DNA of 64,000 nucleotides from Panax quinquefolius (lineage: Eukaryota; Streptophyta; Magnoliopsida; Apiales; Araliaceae): positions 123,403,573 through 123,467,572 of the forward strand of contig CM035168.1 of the NCBI GenBank assembly GCA_020205615.1, in the 5' to 3' direction. The position numbers and the translations under genes were made by a program. Below the pieces are notes generated by a model. The model was not told where the DNA came from, did no database searches, and was given only the letters and a program-made list of their open reading frames with translations. Positions within the stretch are counted from its first letter, which is position 1. Each line of letters opens with the position of its first letter. Below are positions 1 through 11,315 of this stretch, piece after piece.

Positions 1-445
1 TTTTCTTATTTACAACAAAATTTTATCAAATATATACTCTTTAAACATTGTAACTCACATTTTTTATTTAGATTCATCTTTAAGTATTAAATAATTACAC
101 GAGTATTAGTAGTAGGAATAAAACTTTTTATTTATTTTTCTATTTACTTTTACTCATCATTTTAAAGACAAATAGAATAAAATTTAAGATTATAACACAT
201 TATTGAAAGAAAGATAATTTCATCCAACACATTTATCTATTCATAATGTGTGCTAATTCTATCAACAATCTTATCTATCCATAGGAGTACTATGTATTAA
301 ATTTTAATTTCACAATTATATCATAAGGGCTTTATGACATGTACGTGTTTAGATATATATCAACGGTTTTTATTATTATTATAAAATTATTAATGATAAT
401 TTTTATATAAAAATATCAAAAATTCATAGAAAAATATCAATTTCT
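1..445. other. AT-rich intergenic DNA, no gene seen
   Basis: Very AT-rich, with stops in all frames and no recognisable coding or repeat structure. It is the left flank of the Mutator-like element. Confidence 0.6.
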
Positions 446-454
446 TATTATTTA
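446..454 (+). repeat. 9 bp target site duplication (left copy)
   Basis: TATTATTTA immediately before the element; the same nine bases follow the right end at 1956-1964. A 9 bp duplication is diagnostic for Mutator-superfamily insertion. Confidence 0.9.
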
Positions 455-617
455 GGCTTAAATATGAATTAGTATCCTAAACTATAGCTCATATTTCACT
501 TCGGTGATTCACCTTTTAATTTTATCAATTAGGTGATTAAACTATCAATTTTTTTCAATTACAATAAATTAAACACGTCACGTCAGAAATTGCTGACGTG
601 GCTAACTGAGTAGGCCA
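455..617 (+). repeat. MULE terminal inverted repeat, left
   Basis: Pairs with 1794-1955 in inverted orientation, with a handful of substitutions and small indels. The inner end lies at the GTAGGCCA / TGGCCCAC pair. Confidence 0.88.
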
Positions 618-899
618 TACATAAGCTTATGTGTAAATAAAAAAAATATTTTAATATCTATTTACATATTTATTTTACATTACAGGCAAATTGGTCAAAT
701 CACTTTAATATCAAACATTTTTTTTTGAAAGGCTTTTATATCAAACATTTAAACTAAATAAAAACAACAAATTATCTGATAAATCCAAATCATTTTCCTT
801 CTTTTCTAATTGAATCAACCGTAAAAATCATCATCATGAAAGATTCATATTATCAGATAAATCAAAATTGATTCATCATCAGATAAATCCAAATCATTC

Positions 900-1540
900 T
901 TCTTAGTCTTTATCAATGATCCATATTCTAATTATAACCCTAACAAATCATTATCGTCTTCCTCTTCACTTTACCCAAGCCATGAAAGATCTGGTGGAAT
1001 CTTCTCTGATAACCCTAGCTCCCCCTCTGCCCCGCCCAGCGATGACATTAATGGTCCTCCGATTAATATTAACGGCGAGGTTCCGTCACTCGGTCGCCAT
1101 CGCTGCTCGGTCGCCATGAAATCCCGTCAAAAATGGAGCTCTGATGGGTTGACACTTACTTCCAATCGGAGAAGAGCGAGCCCGACGGTCACCACTCACC
1201 AGTCCACCGTCGAAACCGCGCCTGGTTTCTTCTTATCCACTCACTCATTTTTCTCTCTTTGCTAAAACCCCCACTGTAAATCTCACCCAAATTCTTTATT
1301 CCTCTTACTACAAATCAACCCAATATTCAAGCAAGTGATGGCGAAAAAGTGATGGCTTGCTGATTTCTATGCCGGATCTGGGTCATTGTTCAAACCCAAA
1401 TCTGATCCAAGAATACCCCCTCCTCCGCCATCTTCATTCTAAAAACTTGGATCTGTTTTTCTTAGTAATGGTTGATTTTCATCTCCAATGGAAAAAAAAA
1501 GACGAAAAAGAAAAAGAAAAGAAGATCATGAACATGTAGA
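900..1540 (+). pseudogene. Captured gene-like sequence inside the MULE, source not recognised
   Basis: This stretch stands out by GC content and codon-like texture from the AT-rich DNA around it. The frame running through about 930-1260 reads serine- and proline-rich sequence (for example DNPSSPSAPPSDDINGPP) and then RHRCSVAMKSRQKWSSDG before a stop; other frames carry short open stretches at 916-1119 and 1357-1539, the last ending in a lysine- and glutamate-rich run. I do not recognise a family. Such a 5'-exon-like, Ser/Pro-rich, GC-rich block is typical of what Pack-MULEs pick up. No intact gene is present. Confidence 0.45.
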
Positions 1541-1793
1541 TTTCATCTTTAATTTGTTGTGTTTGATTTTTTTTTATAGGATCTATGTTAATTTATGGGT
1601 TGATTTTGAGAAAGGAGAAGAGCTTCAATATTCTTTGTGATCGGAGGCTTTTGACGATAAACAAGAACAGAGTCAGAGTCAGTTGAGTTGGAGGAGAGAC
1701 ATAAATCAGTTTGACGAATTTGCCCTTTATTATATAATAAATATGTAATTAAAAATTAAAATACTTTTTTTTAGTTACAACTCAGCTGATTAA

Positions 1794-1955
1794 TGGCCCA
1801 CCCAAATTGCCACGTCAGCAATTTCTGACGTGGCAGATTCAATTAGTTATAATTGGAAAAAATTAATAGTTCATTCATCTAATTGACAAAATTAAAAGGT
1901 GGATCACCGAAGTGAAATATGGCTATAGTTTAGGATAGTAAATCATATTTAAGCC
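1794..1955 (-). repeat. MULE terminal inverted repeat, right
   Basis: Inverted partner of 455-617; ends in AAGCC followed directly by the second TATTATTTA. Confidence 0.88.
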
Positions 1956-1964
1956 TATTATTTA
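1956..1964 (+). repeat. 9 bp target site duplication (right copy)
   Basis: TATTATTTA, identical to 446-454. Confidence 0.9.
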
Positions 1965-2243
1965 TATTTTCTTCCTTGTATGCCTCTGTCATCCTATTCC
2001 ATATCAAAACTTATTTTCCACTATTATCTTCCTCCTATTTTAATCCTATTTGCACTTTAGCTGGAATATTAAAAAAGTTAAAAGTTGATAATATATATCT
2101 CATGTGACATTGAAAATTTATTTGCAATTTAGTTATGATGATATAATATAAAATAATGAATATCATATTTTAAAATTATATAATAATAAATAAAAATTAA
2201 ATATGTATTTAGACTTATTTAAAAAAAAAATTAATGACATATT
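1965..2243. other. AT-rich spacer, no gene seen
   Basis: Simple A/T-rich sequence between the MULE and the LTR fragment. No coding or structural feature recognised. Confidence 0.5.
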
Positions 2244-2769
2244 TGTGACGCCCCCAAAATAGGTATACATCACCCATTTTGAGTTGTCAATACATGGTAC
2301 AGAAACAACTATAACTTTATTAATACAACTATAAAACTGTGAGTTTAAATACAAATATTTCCTCTAGACAATATCCATACCCAAATAAATCATCATCATA
2401 ATTATTGATACATTATTTTACAAAAATAGTGAGGACTACTAAACAACTCTCTCTAGAACTATCATTCCATACCCCGACTCGCATCTTCGCTACATTCGTT
2501 CTCTCTCGAGAAGAAAAATGGAACAAAAAGGAAAAAAGGGTGAAATTTCAATAGCCAAGAAAAAACATTATGACTAAGATAATATAAAACAAATTATCGT
2601 TAGTCTTCAATGAAAAAAAAAACGAGAGAATATAATAAACAACAAGTTTCGGATCGATATTCGCAATTGAAATAATAATTCATAGAAGAGTTACGTAGAG
2701 AATGAAATCTACTATTATCTATTAATTTAAAAGTCCATCATTGATATTTTATCCTCAGTAACATCAATT

Positions 2770-2965
2770 AATATTCATCTTGCGTCAAATATTCATCTTT
2801 TACTACGTGCCAAAGATATTCATCATCGGTCGTATTTCATCTCAACACTGTTCATCTTCTGTGACTACTAATTTAAAGATATTCATTATAAAATCATTAA
2901 TCTTTGTACTACATGTCAAAGATATTCAATTATATCATCATTTAGGACTGATGATGATGAAAATA
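2770..2965 (+). repeat. LTR-internal ~40 bp tandem repeats (AAAGATATTCATC family)
   Basis: Imperfect copies built around CATCTTTGCACTAC and GCCAAAGATATTCA. The same array sits at the same relative place in the other LTRs (14585-14815, 21290-21525, 26140-26500, 34088-34355, 48780-49250, and inverted in 28010-28345 and 47025-47190). Confidence 0.75.
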
Positions 2966-3476
2966 TTTTAAAGAAAACGAATCTAGTGAAACAAAAGAAT
3001 AAATATTAAGGATTCGTATTTCGGTTTATTCATGTCCAAAAATACCTCATAAATAATTATAGTGGAGTAAAATTTAAGAATGATCAAAACATGGATACAA
3101 TCAAAGCTAGTATCCATAATAGATATTTTGGACGAAAAACGAAAATTTAATTTTTCTGTGAATAGTGTCGTATTCGTGAATAGTGTCGTTTACATGAATA
3201 GTGTCGTATACGTGAATAGTAACCCCGACACAAAAAGTTCATATCAATCCTTCGGCATAATGATATTGAAAGAAATAATATCATTTAAAAAAATAACATC
3301 CCTTACTTCAAAGACAAGATTTTAGTTGAAACAGGATATAATTTATGACTTGAACTTGCACCAGATAAGAACACTCAAAGTATTAAAATACTCACAAGAA
3401 TACGCTCAATATATCAAGAGAGAAAGATAGAGAAAACTTTAGTTTCTGGTGTGATTTTCAATTCTAACCTAAGCAC

Positions 3477-3491
3477 CCTATTTATAAGAAA
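3477..3491 (-). promoter_or_regulatory. LTR core promoter, TATA box (minus strand)
   Basis: Reverse complement reads TTCTTATAAATAGG, at the position where all LTRs of the family carry TATAAATA, about 1.2-1.3 kb inside the LTR. Inferred from position and motif only. Confidence 0.45.
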
Positions 3492-4727
3492 ATGCTTAGA
3501 ACACCAAAGCAGAAAATTTAATAAATTAATATTATTTATTAACCAAATTTCCTATGCACACCTTTGCCAACTGAAATCAGCCCCTAGCACATGTTAAATG
3601 AGGCCCACAAAATGTAAAAAATATTTTTCTTAAAATAAATAATTAAAACTTTCAAAAATCAATTATTCTAGAACTACGAAACTTCAATAATTCATAATAA
3701 ATAGCCCTTTTATCAGAAAAATTTAAACCACATGTCTTTTTCATAGAAAATTTCATTCTCTACAAATTTGCAGAAGAAAGTTTTTCCAAATTCCAAATGT
3801 AAAATCGAAAGAAATCCAAAACAGGCGATTTTACTGTTTATAATCAAATTTCAATTCAAGAAATTAGGTCCATGAACATGAAAAATATGTTTTAAATATT
3901 TTTGGTAACAAAAATACTCCTCCTCCTCATATACTCATATATCCCACATTCATTGTAAAAATATCACAATTATTATATTATAATAATATAATAAAATATT
4001 ATTTAATCAGAAAAGATAAAATATCAATTTTCAACAATTGTCACTTTAAAAGTTTTCTCCATCTATATCCACATAAAATTAATATTTTCCTCTTCATATA
4101 AATCAATAATTAATTATTCATAAATAATATTACAGAATCACAATACTGACAATCAGGCAGTTCTCAAGAAAGAGGGAGCTTTCCAATAAAGATTTTTCAT
4201 TACTGGCGCGCAATTAGGTGACCAAACCTCTCCTTAGATAGAACTTTCTAGACATTGCCAATAATGTTATCTAATAATATTATTCAAATAATATGAATTA
4301 TTGATCTGATAATGAAAATACTGTGTAGTGACAATTATTGAAATAACAATAATATAAAATATCAACGTAGCAATTATTTAATCAATAAAATAAAATATTA
4401 AACAGTAACTACTGTAACAATTATTGAGTAATGTCTTCCTACGTAAGAATTAATAATTGCAATATCTGGCGTCTTTCTTGTATTTTAACCATTTAGTATT
4501 CCAACAAAGATATTAGCAGAATAACTACTGCAGATTATTTATAAACAACTTCTACTTCTCGTTTTCTTCATCCAATCGCTTTCCGTTATGGGGCCCACAC
4601 AAGGCTGCGCCGTCGTACGAATATCCCCCGACAACAAGAATATTCCACGACCAAACGAATATTCCACGACAACAATGAATATTTTATAACCACTTGCTTA
4701 TTTGAAATATTTGCGCATTTTACCCAT

Positions 4728-6250
4728 AAGCGATTTGTAGGTGGGCTGGATACCCTGACCTTTTTATTACATTCACGTGCAATTCAAAATGGCAAGAGAT
4801 ACAGAGGTTTGTTGATCAAAGAGGCATTAGACCCGAAGACAGAGCTGACATAATTTAGAGTCTTCAAGATAAAACTAGATCAGTTGGTTACAGATTTGAA
4901 ACACAAAAAAGTTTTTGGGAGGGTAAAAGCAGGTATGCTTAATTTTACTAAATTTTTATAATTTAATTATTTCATCAAAATCTAATTTAATTATTTTTTA
5001 TCTCTTGCAGTTTTGTATACAGTTGAATTTCAAAAACGTGGCTTGCCACACGCTCATATTCTATTGTTCTTGCATCCAGAAGACAAATATCCTACTGGCG
5101 ATGATATTGACAAAATAATTTCAGCGGAAATACCGGATCAAGAAATTAATCCAAAGATATATAAAGTTGTGAAAAGCTGCGTGATCATGGTAGATAAGTG
5201 TTGTTTAACAAAAATTCGCCATGTATGAAAGATGGCAAATGTTCAAAACACTTTCCTAAAAGATTCAATGATCAAACCACTGTAGATGGTGATGGTTATC
5301 CCCTATACAGACGAAGAGATGATGGTAGAAATGTGGAAAAGAATGGAGTTGTACTTGACAATAGGTTTGTTGTACCTTATAATCCACATCTGTTGCTAAA
5401 ATATCAGGCTCATATTAATGTTGAGTGGTGCAATCTATCGAGGTCAATAAAGTATTTGTTTAAATATATAAACAAAGGTCATGATCGGATCACTGCTGCT
5501 TTTTATCATAATAAAGACGATACAAAAGAACATGAAGGCCTTGATGAAATCAAAATGTATTATGATTGTAGATATGTTTTTCCATGTGAGGCAGCTTGGA
5601 GAATCTTTGATTTTTGATTTAATTACAGAAATCCAGCAGTGGAGAGGTTAAGCTTCCATCTTCCAGAAGAGCAGATAGTGGAATTTGAAGATGATGATCC
5701 AATTGACTTAGTTTTGAACAAGTGTACGAATAATCAGTCAATGTTCTTACAGTGGATGCAGGCTAACAAGGATTACCCAGAGGCTAGAGAACTTATCTAT
5801 GCTCAATTTCCATCTAAATTTGTATGGAAGGAGCAACTTGAAAGTGATGGAGTTACAAAGAAGAAAAAATGGTGTCCAAGAAAGCAACGGGTAAGCGTTG
5901 GTAGAATATTCTACGTTCCTCCAGGGAGTGGAGAATTATATTACTTGAGGGTTTTGCTAAACACAGTCAAAGGTGTAACATGTTATGATGATATCAAGAC
6001 TGTGAGTGGGGTTTTATATCCTTCATTCAAAGAGACATGTTATGCATTAGGTTTATTGGATGATGATAAGGAATATATAGATGGAATATCAGAAGCATCA
6101 TTTTGGGGTTCAGCTCATTATCTACGAAGTCTTTTGTGACTTTGCTATTTTCAAATTATCTTTCAAGGCCTGAAGTAGTTTGGGAAAAGACATGGAATCT
6201 TCTTGCAGAGGACATTCTTCATAAACAAAAAAATATTCTGCAATATAAAG
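4728..6250 (+). pseudogene. Helitron Rep (HUH endonuclease) region, frameshifted and 5'-truncated
   Basis: Part of the rolling-circle replication initiator of a plant Helitron. The first readable block (4728-4932) gives AICRWAGYPDLFITFTCN and then KWQEIQRFVDQRGIRPEDRA. An intron (4933-5010, GT...TTGCAG) leads to an exon reading VEFQKRGLPHAHILLFL, where PHAH supplies the two metal-binding histidines of the HUH motif. Further on YLFKYINKGHDR holds the paired tyrosines of the Y2 motif (about 5452-5487). Frame changes occur near 4860 (stop in ADII*), 5200, 5610-5640 and 6130. The final block FSNYLSRPEVVWEKTWNLL ends at a splice-donor-like GTATGT at 6251. The N-terminal Helitron_like_N region is missing, cut by the junction with the LTR. 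Not translatable as it stands. Confidence 0.9.
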
Positions 6251-6975
6251 GTATGTTTAGCAATACTATAAAAACATTCTTATTTTTTTAGGCAAGTGTT
6301 CATTACACAAGATATATACTAAATCTTCCTCTTTTATTGCATTTTGTTTTGAATTCCAAAAATCATTTACAGTCGTGATGCACATGTGGTCATTTTGGTA
6401 TTTGTAATTATTGATTACATGTTGCATACCTGATATTTGAAATATTTAATTATTGAGTTTTTTTCCTTAAACATTGTCGCTTTCTTTGAAATTTTGAGTT
6501 TTGATATCTTCTGTTTTGTCAATTATTACAAAAAGTTTAAACAACCTTTGTTATTAATACAATACAATCACATATTTAACTTGAACCAATATTATACTTC
6601 ATAGTGAGTTTTTACATTTGCTTTATAATATATCTTCTTCATTTTGTTAGCTTTTTATTTTTTTGAAACTAATTTTACAACAATAATTTGAGCATTTATA
6701 ATAAAATATATTTATTGGTCGTTCATTGTTTAATAGATTTTTTTTTCAAAATATAGTGGATCTATGCTTAAATAAACATAAACCTAACAAATAAATACCT
6801 TTACATAAATTATCACTTAATACCATCCATATGGGTAGTTATAGGTGGAGTTGTACATGTTTATATTATAATACGGTTTTTAAACATATAACATCTTTAA
6901 AATTTTAAATTTTTCCCAATTATCTATTTAACTTTTAACTTGGAATTCTTAAATTTTATATTTTTACATCTTAAT
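6251..6975 (+). other. Probable intron of the Helitron Rep-helicase gene
   Basis: Starts GTATGTTTAG directly after the Rep block; about 725 bp of AT-rich DNA without coding signal. Coding sequence resumes near 6977 (DLELSDEQLKSYTLA). No clean AG acceptor is visible at the downstream edge, so the exact boundary is uncertain. Confidence 0.55.
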
Positions 6976-6976
6976 C

Positions 6977-8642
6977 ATGATTTGGAATTGAGTGATGAAC
7001 AATTGAAGAGTTATACTCTTGCTAGAAATTGAAAAGCTCTTTATGCAAAGCAATGGGAAAACTTTCATGAGATTACCCTACACTACCTTTTCCAAGTTCG
7101 ATAATTATTGAAGAGGGGCAAAATAGATTTATTCAAGATGAGCTTTGTTATGATAGGATAAACTTGGCAAGGGATCATAAAACTCTTCTTGGCAGTTTAA
7201 ATAATGAGCAAAGAAACATTTATCAAACCATCATGGATACGGTCTTAAGGGATGAAGGAGGTGTTTTCTTTGTTTATGGATATGGGGGAACTGGAAAGAC
7301 TTTTATATGGAAAACTTTGTCTTCTGCATTACGATCAACTGGAGAAATAATACTAATCGTTGCATCAAGTGGAATAGCTTCTCTTCTTATCCCTGGAGGT
7401 AGAACAGCTCATTCTAGATTTTGTATCCCATTAGTTGTTACTGAGGATTCAACTTGCGACATTAAACAGGGAAGTCAATTGGCTGAGTTTCTTAGAAAAA
7501 CTCGACTTATTATATGGGATGAAGCTCCAATGGTACATAAACATTGTTTTGAAGCTTTGGATAAAATATTAAGAGATGTCCTAAGATTTAGTAAGTCGAA
7601 TAGTATAGATCAACCATTTGGTGAAAAAGTAATTGTATTTGGTGGAGATTTTAGACAGATATTACCTGTTATTCCCAAGGCCAGTAGACAAGACGTTGTT
7701 TTGGCAACTCTGAATTCTTTATATTTGTGGAGTTTTTGCAAGGTTTTGACTTTAACAAAGAACATGAGACTTCAATCTCAAAATTCAAATTCTGATATAG
7801 AGGAGTTGAGAGAATTTTCTGATTGGATATTGAAGGTTGGAGATGGCACAATTGGAGGACCTAATGATGGTGAAGCAGATGTAAAAATCCCTGATGATAT
7901 TCTTATAAAAGATCCGATCAATCCCCTTGCAGCAATTGTTGATAGCACATATCCTAATTTAATGGAAAAATTTGACGATGGCTCTTATTTCCAAAACCGA
8001 GCCACCCTTACTCCTACACTTGATGTTGTAAATAAGGTGAACGAATATGTGATGTCTTTATGGCCAGGTGATGAAGTAACATATCTAAGCTCGGACAGTG
8101 TATGTAAGGTTGATGAAAACTCAAACGGCTCTGAAGGCATTTACACACTAGAATTTTTGAATACCATTACATCTTCTGGAATGCCCAACCACAAGCTACG
8201 GTTGAAGATTGGGGTTCCTGTAATGTTGCTCCGAAATATAGATCAGTGTTTTGGTTTGTGCAATTGCACGAGATTAATAGTAACTCAATTGGGAAAACAT
8301 ATGATAGAAGCAAGAGTAATTTCAGTCGGCAATTTTGGGCACAGGGTTTTCATACCTCGATTGGTCTTAACACCTTCAGACATTAGATTACCTTTTAAAT
8401 TCCAACGAAGACAATTTCCTTTGGTTGTTTGCTTTTTCATGACAATTAATAAGAGTCAAGGGCAATCTCTCTCACATGTTGGACTGTATCTGTCACGTCC
8501 AGTTTTTAGCCATGGCCAATTTTATGTAGCAGTATCACGAGTTACAAACAAGAGTGGATTGAAAATATTAATTTGTGACAAGGATGGAAAAACATACAAT
8601 ACTACAAAGAATGTAGTTTTCAAGGAAGTTTTCACAATTTAA
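6977..8642 (+). CDS. Helitron helicase (Pif1/RecD-like, C-terminal half of RepHel)
   Basis: A 5'-to-3' DNA helicase of the Pif1-like family that unwinds DNA during rolling-circle transposition. From 7164 to 8642 the frame is open for 492 codons. Motifs in order: Walker A GYGGTGKTFIW (about residue 40), WDEAPM Walker B (about 118), GGDFRQILPVIP motif III (about 159), and near the C-terminus INKSQGQSL and VAVSRVT, the motifs V and VI typical of plant PIF1-like and Helitron helicases. The preceding 190 bp (6977-7163) is coding too (SDEQLKSYTLA, then shifted to RRGAN-like sequence) but has frameshifts, so the first methionine at 7164 is a convenience, not a true start. In an active element this domain is fused to Rep as one polypeptide of well over 1000 residues. 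The intact frame suggests fairly recent activity. Confidence 0.9.
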
Positions 8643-9541
8643 TGTAGAAAGGTTTGACATCTTCTAGCTATTATTTTTTTGTTGCTCATTATTAGTGTAA
8701 ATCCTGATTATTTTATTATTACATCTTCTGAAATTATTTAGATATAATTATTGTTATTAGTGTAAAATTTTCGCCTTTTTCATTTATTTCAATTAGAAAT
8801 TTTAACTATACAACTTGACAAGTGCATTCATTCTGTCTAATTTTAGGTTTTTTCTCATGGAAGAATCTATTTTACTTGAAAATTAAATTACACTGAGAGC
8901 TATGTATGTATACTCATTCTCACTCTATTGTGAATAGCTAATTTTCTTCATAAATGTGATTAATTAATGAACATTACGCTCACTGTCTCTCTCTTCTTTC
9001 TTTCATCCCATTTTTGCAGATCAGAATTTGGTGTCCTTTTGATCTACTATTACTTATGTGATCGTACAAATCTCCTTGGCAAATTGAAAAAGGTATGGTT
9101 AGATAACAATAATATCCTTTGATACTATTTTTGAAGTTAGGCTTTGATACAATTGCCATTTTTATAGAGAATAAGAACCTTGCTCCTTTATCGTAAAGGG
9201 GTTTTCTTTTTTGAACCTAATTTCTAAATTTATATTTTGCTTAGAAGTTGTCACAGTTTAGACATTTTCCATCGTCGTCCGCAATATATTATCTATTGAA
9301 GCAAATTAGAACTTTATCTTGATTTATGCCATAAGATTCTCAAGACAGCTTGCAAAATTACCCCAACCCCACCCTTTTTGTTAGCAAGTTTAAAACGGAA
9401 ATGGTATTTGTTTTAATCAGGTGTGGACATCTCACATTTATTAATATCAAGTTTCAGTGTAGTTTTGACTTCAGATAGTTTTTCACTATGCTTGGCTGCT
9501 TCTTATTTAGTTATACCAATTTAATTGTCTTGCAATGTCAG
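8643..9541 (+). other. Helitron interior, no gene recognised
   Basis: AT-rich. A segment bounded by TTTTTGCAG and GGTATGG (about 9020-9093) looks like an exon but its translation is not recognised. The last ~150 bp read as the intron belonging to the centrin exon that follows. Confidence 0.4.
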
Positions 9542-9606
9542 GTGATGGAAAAGTTAATTTTGATGAGTTCATGAGATTGATGAGAAGAACCTCCTACGGA
9601 TATTAG
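9542..9606 (+). pseudogene. Captured last exon of a centrin (CML19/20-like) gene
   Basis: After an intron end (TTGTCTTGCAATGTCAG) the exon reads GDGKVNFDEFMRLMRRTSYG and stops at TAG after one more residue. This is the last EF-hand loop half (D-G-D-G-K-V-N-F-D-E-F) plus the short tail characteristic of plant centrins, calcium-binding proteins of the microtubule-organising and nuclear-pore/TREX-2 machinery. Only about 21 residues are present; the three upstream EF-hands are absent. The flanking intron and 3' UTR-like sequence were carried along, so this is a genomic-DNA capture, not a processed pseudogene. Confidence 0.78.
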
Positions 9607-10522
9607 TTCTATATCAGCCTTCTACCTTGCAGTACAGCATGTTTGTTTGTCGTTATGTTTTATTACTTAATATGGTGGGCAAATAAGGCTACTGCATGTT
9701 TGTTCATGGTTATGTTTTATTGTGTAATCTGGCTGGCGAATGTGATTTTGTGGATGAGTTATGAGACGTTATTCAAAATATTGATATATTTAAGTTAAGC
9801 TTATGTGGGAAATATATTTCTTTGCTACTTATCTTTGTTTTCGTGGATTGAGTTTAAAGCTTATGTTGGTTATTCATAATTGCTGCAAATACAACAGAGG
9901 GGAGTGGTTAGCACTTCATCATAATTGTTGGGGTGACGGGTCCAACATCTTCATTGCCGACTGAAGAGTGAGGAGCGAGGATGTTTTATTTATTTATTAT
10001 TATTTGTTTTTAAATCATGGCTTTCTGAACATATAACATTTCGATTAATTTTACGGATATACTTTTGAAGTAGGAATTTTGACGGATGGATAATGCTCGG
10101 AATTCATTAGGTTCTTATCTGCTAAATGCATGTATACACATTATATACAATATAAATCAGGTCTTAGTATGCTGAATGAGTGACTGGGATAAGTTCTGGC
10201 ATGGGTGGTTAAAGGTATTATTTTGCTGATATTTGCATTGCATATGGTTCATTGATTTCTCACCTTGGACTTGGAACTGAAGCTTAATCTTTTTGAATTT
10301 CCTCCCCGCACAAGTTGCTTGCAATTAATCATAACATTAGTTGAATTGCATTTATACAGATTTGATAGTTTTTGATAGTGTTGATAGGGTCTTTGAGATA
10401 TGACAGTTTTTCTAAACACTTGAATCTGCTTAAATTGCTTAAAATCATTATAATTGGAAAAATTGTGGGGATTTATAGAATTCATTGAGCTTTGAACGTG
10501 GGTTTCTTTGTGCTTAATTCAG
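9607..10522 (+). other. Probable centrin 3' UTR and HSP70 leader intron, no further gene
   Basis: The first part continues from the centrin stop and contains an imperfect duplication (GCATGTTTGTT..GTTATGTTTTATT). The right part ends in TTGTGCTTAATTCAG, the acceptor of the leader exon of the HSP70-like fragment. No coding sequence seen. Confidence 0.45.
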
Positions 10523-10719
10523 GTTGTTGGAAGGGAGTTTTTGAGTGCAAAAGCTATTAATTTGGCAAAGATGAGCGTGGTTGGTTTTGATATTGGGAAC
10601 GAGAGTGGTGTTGTTGCAGTTGCAAGGCAACGAGGAATTGATGTTGTACTCAATGATGAATCCAAACGGGAGACTCCTGCTCTTGTATGTTTTGGTGATA
10701 AGCAGCGCTTCCTTGGAAA
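10523..10719 (+). pseudogene. Captured first coding exon of an HSP70-14/15 (HSP110-type) gene
   Basis: Starts after an intron acceptor with 48 bp of leader, then ATG at 10571 and MSVVGFDIGNESGVVAVARQ, followed by RGIDVVLNDESKRETPALV and CFGDKQRFLG. This matches the N-terminus of the plant HSP70-14/15 (HSP110/SSE-like) chaperones, including the ATPase phosphate-1 loop (FDxGNE in place of the usual DLGTT). About 50 residues are present of a protein of more than 800; homology ends abruptly after RFLG at about 10719 and the frame stops at 10753. The abrupt end is the capture breakpoint. Its own leader intron is retained. Confidence 0.88.
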
Positions 10720-10723
10720 TGAT

Positions 10724-10747
10724 GAACTCATTATTCAATATGAGTTC
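10724..10747 (+). repeat. Short hairpin at the capture breakpoint
   Basis: GAACTCAT and ATGAGTTC form a perfect 8 bp stem with an 8-base loop, beginning 5 bp after HSP70 homology ends. Helitrons end in a hairpin some 10 bp before CTRR, but the bases after this one (GTTTAATTTTAAT) do not give CTRR, so a Helitron terminus is not proven. Confidence 0.4.
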
Positions 10748-11315
10748 GTTTAATTTTAATCAATACAAGAGTATTAATATTATAAATTATTTAAAAAGTA
10801 ATACCAATTACATGATTTATTTAGAAATTTTGAATGAGCTGAATTAATTCTGAATTCAAAAATATTTTTCAAATTTTTCAAGAGTTAAATTGTTTTATTA
10901 TATTATCATTCCTCCATTCCAAATTATAATGTTATTATTTATTGACTTTTGAAAGTCAACTTGTGATATTTTTAAATTTCAAATTGTGATGATTTTTAAC
11001 AATTATGAAATAACAATTCTTACAATGAGTGATACTTTTCAAATTGTTTACAATAGTCATCATTATATTGACTAAAATTAATAAAATTTACATCAATTAA
11101 TTTTAAGCTTAAAAATATTTTAATTAATTTTAAAAAACAATAATAATCTCATATTTTAAAACATAATATAATGACTTTTGTTTAGCATGCATCCAATTTA
11201 CGTTAGCTGTTTCTCAATTAGTTTTTTAAGTTATACATCAATTCTTATGCAGTCTATATTAATTAATAAGTGACAAAGCAACGGACAATAAAATATATAA
11301 TATCAAAAACTCTAT
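10748..11315. other. AT-rich DNA with a one-sided MITE-like remnant
   Basis: Around 10908 the sequence CCTCCATTCCAAATTATAAT followed by TTGACTTTTGAAAGTCAA resembles the end of the small 'CTCCCTCC' DNA transposons common in plants. No matching inverted end was found. Nothing else recognised. Confidence 0.35.

Larger units (their letters stand above)
455..1955. mobile_element. Mutator-like element (MULE), non-autonomous, Pack-MULE type
   Basis: A 1501 bp element starting GGCTTAAATATGA and ending with the reverse complement TCATATTTAAGCC. The termini are long inverted repeats (about 162 bp; 455-617 and 1794-1955) that align almost end to end and contain a CACGTCAG...CTGACGTGG motif near their inner edges. 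It is bounded by a perfect 9 bp target duplication. There is no MURA transposase frame, so it would need a transposase in trans. The interior (about 780-1700) is richer in GC and in coding-like sequence than the surroundings, which suggests captured host gene sequence. What is seen: repeats and duplication. What is inferred: Pack-MULE status. Confidence 0.9.
2244..4725 (-). mobile_element. Truncated gypsy-type LTR (minus orientation)
   Basis: Begins TGTGACGCCCCCAAAATAGG, the outer end shared by every LTR of this family in the window (compare 14038, 20767, 25255). It follows the same order of blocks as the complete LTRs: ggtatacat block, GAGGACTACTAAACAACTC, AAAGATATTCATC repeats, GTGAATAGT repeats, TATA region, then AATATTTTATAACCACTTGC. 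The complete copies continue about 110-130 bp further to GGTCTTACA; here similarity stops near 4725 and Helitron Rep sequence follows. It is therefore a broken LTR, probably once a solo LTR or one end of an element. No second LTR or internal region belongs to it. Confidence 0.82.

Noticed and set aside
10514..10738. Minus-strand open frames opposite the HSP70 exon
   Set aside because: Antisense shadows of the real plus-strand coding exon.
10724..10747. Helitron 3' end at the 8 bp hairpin
   Set aside because: No CTRR follows within the usual distance and the stem is AT-rich; kept only as a hairpin.
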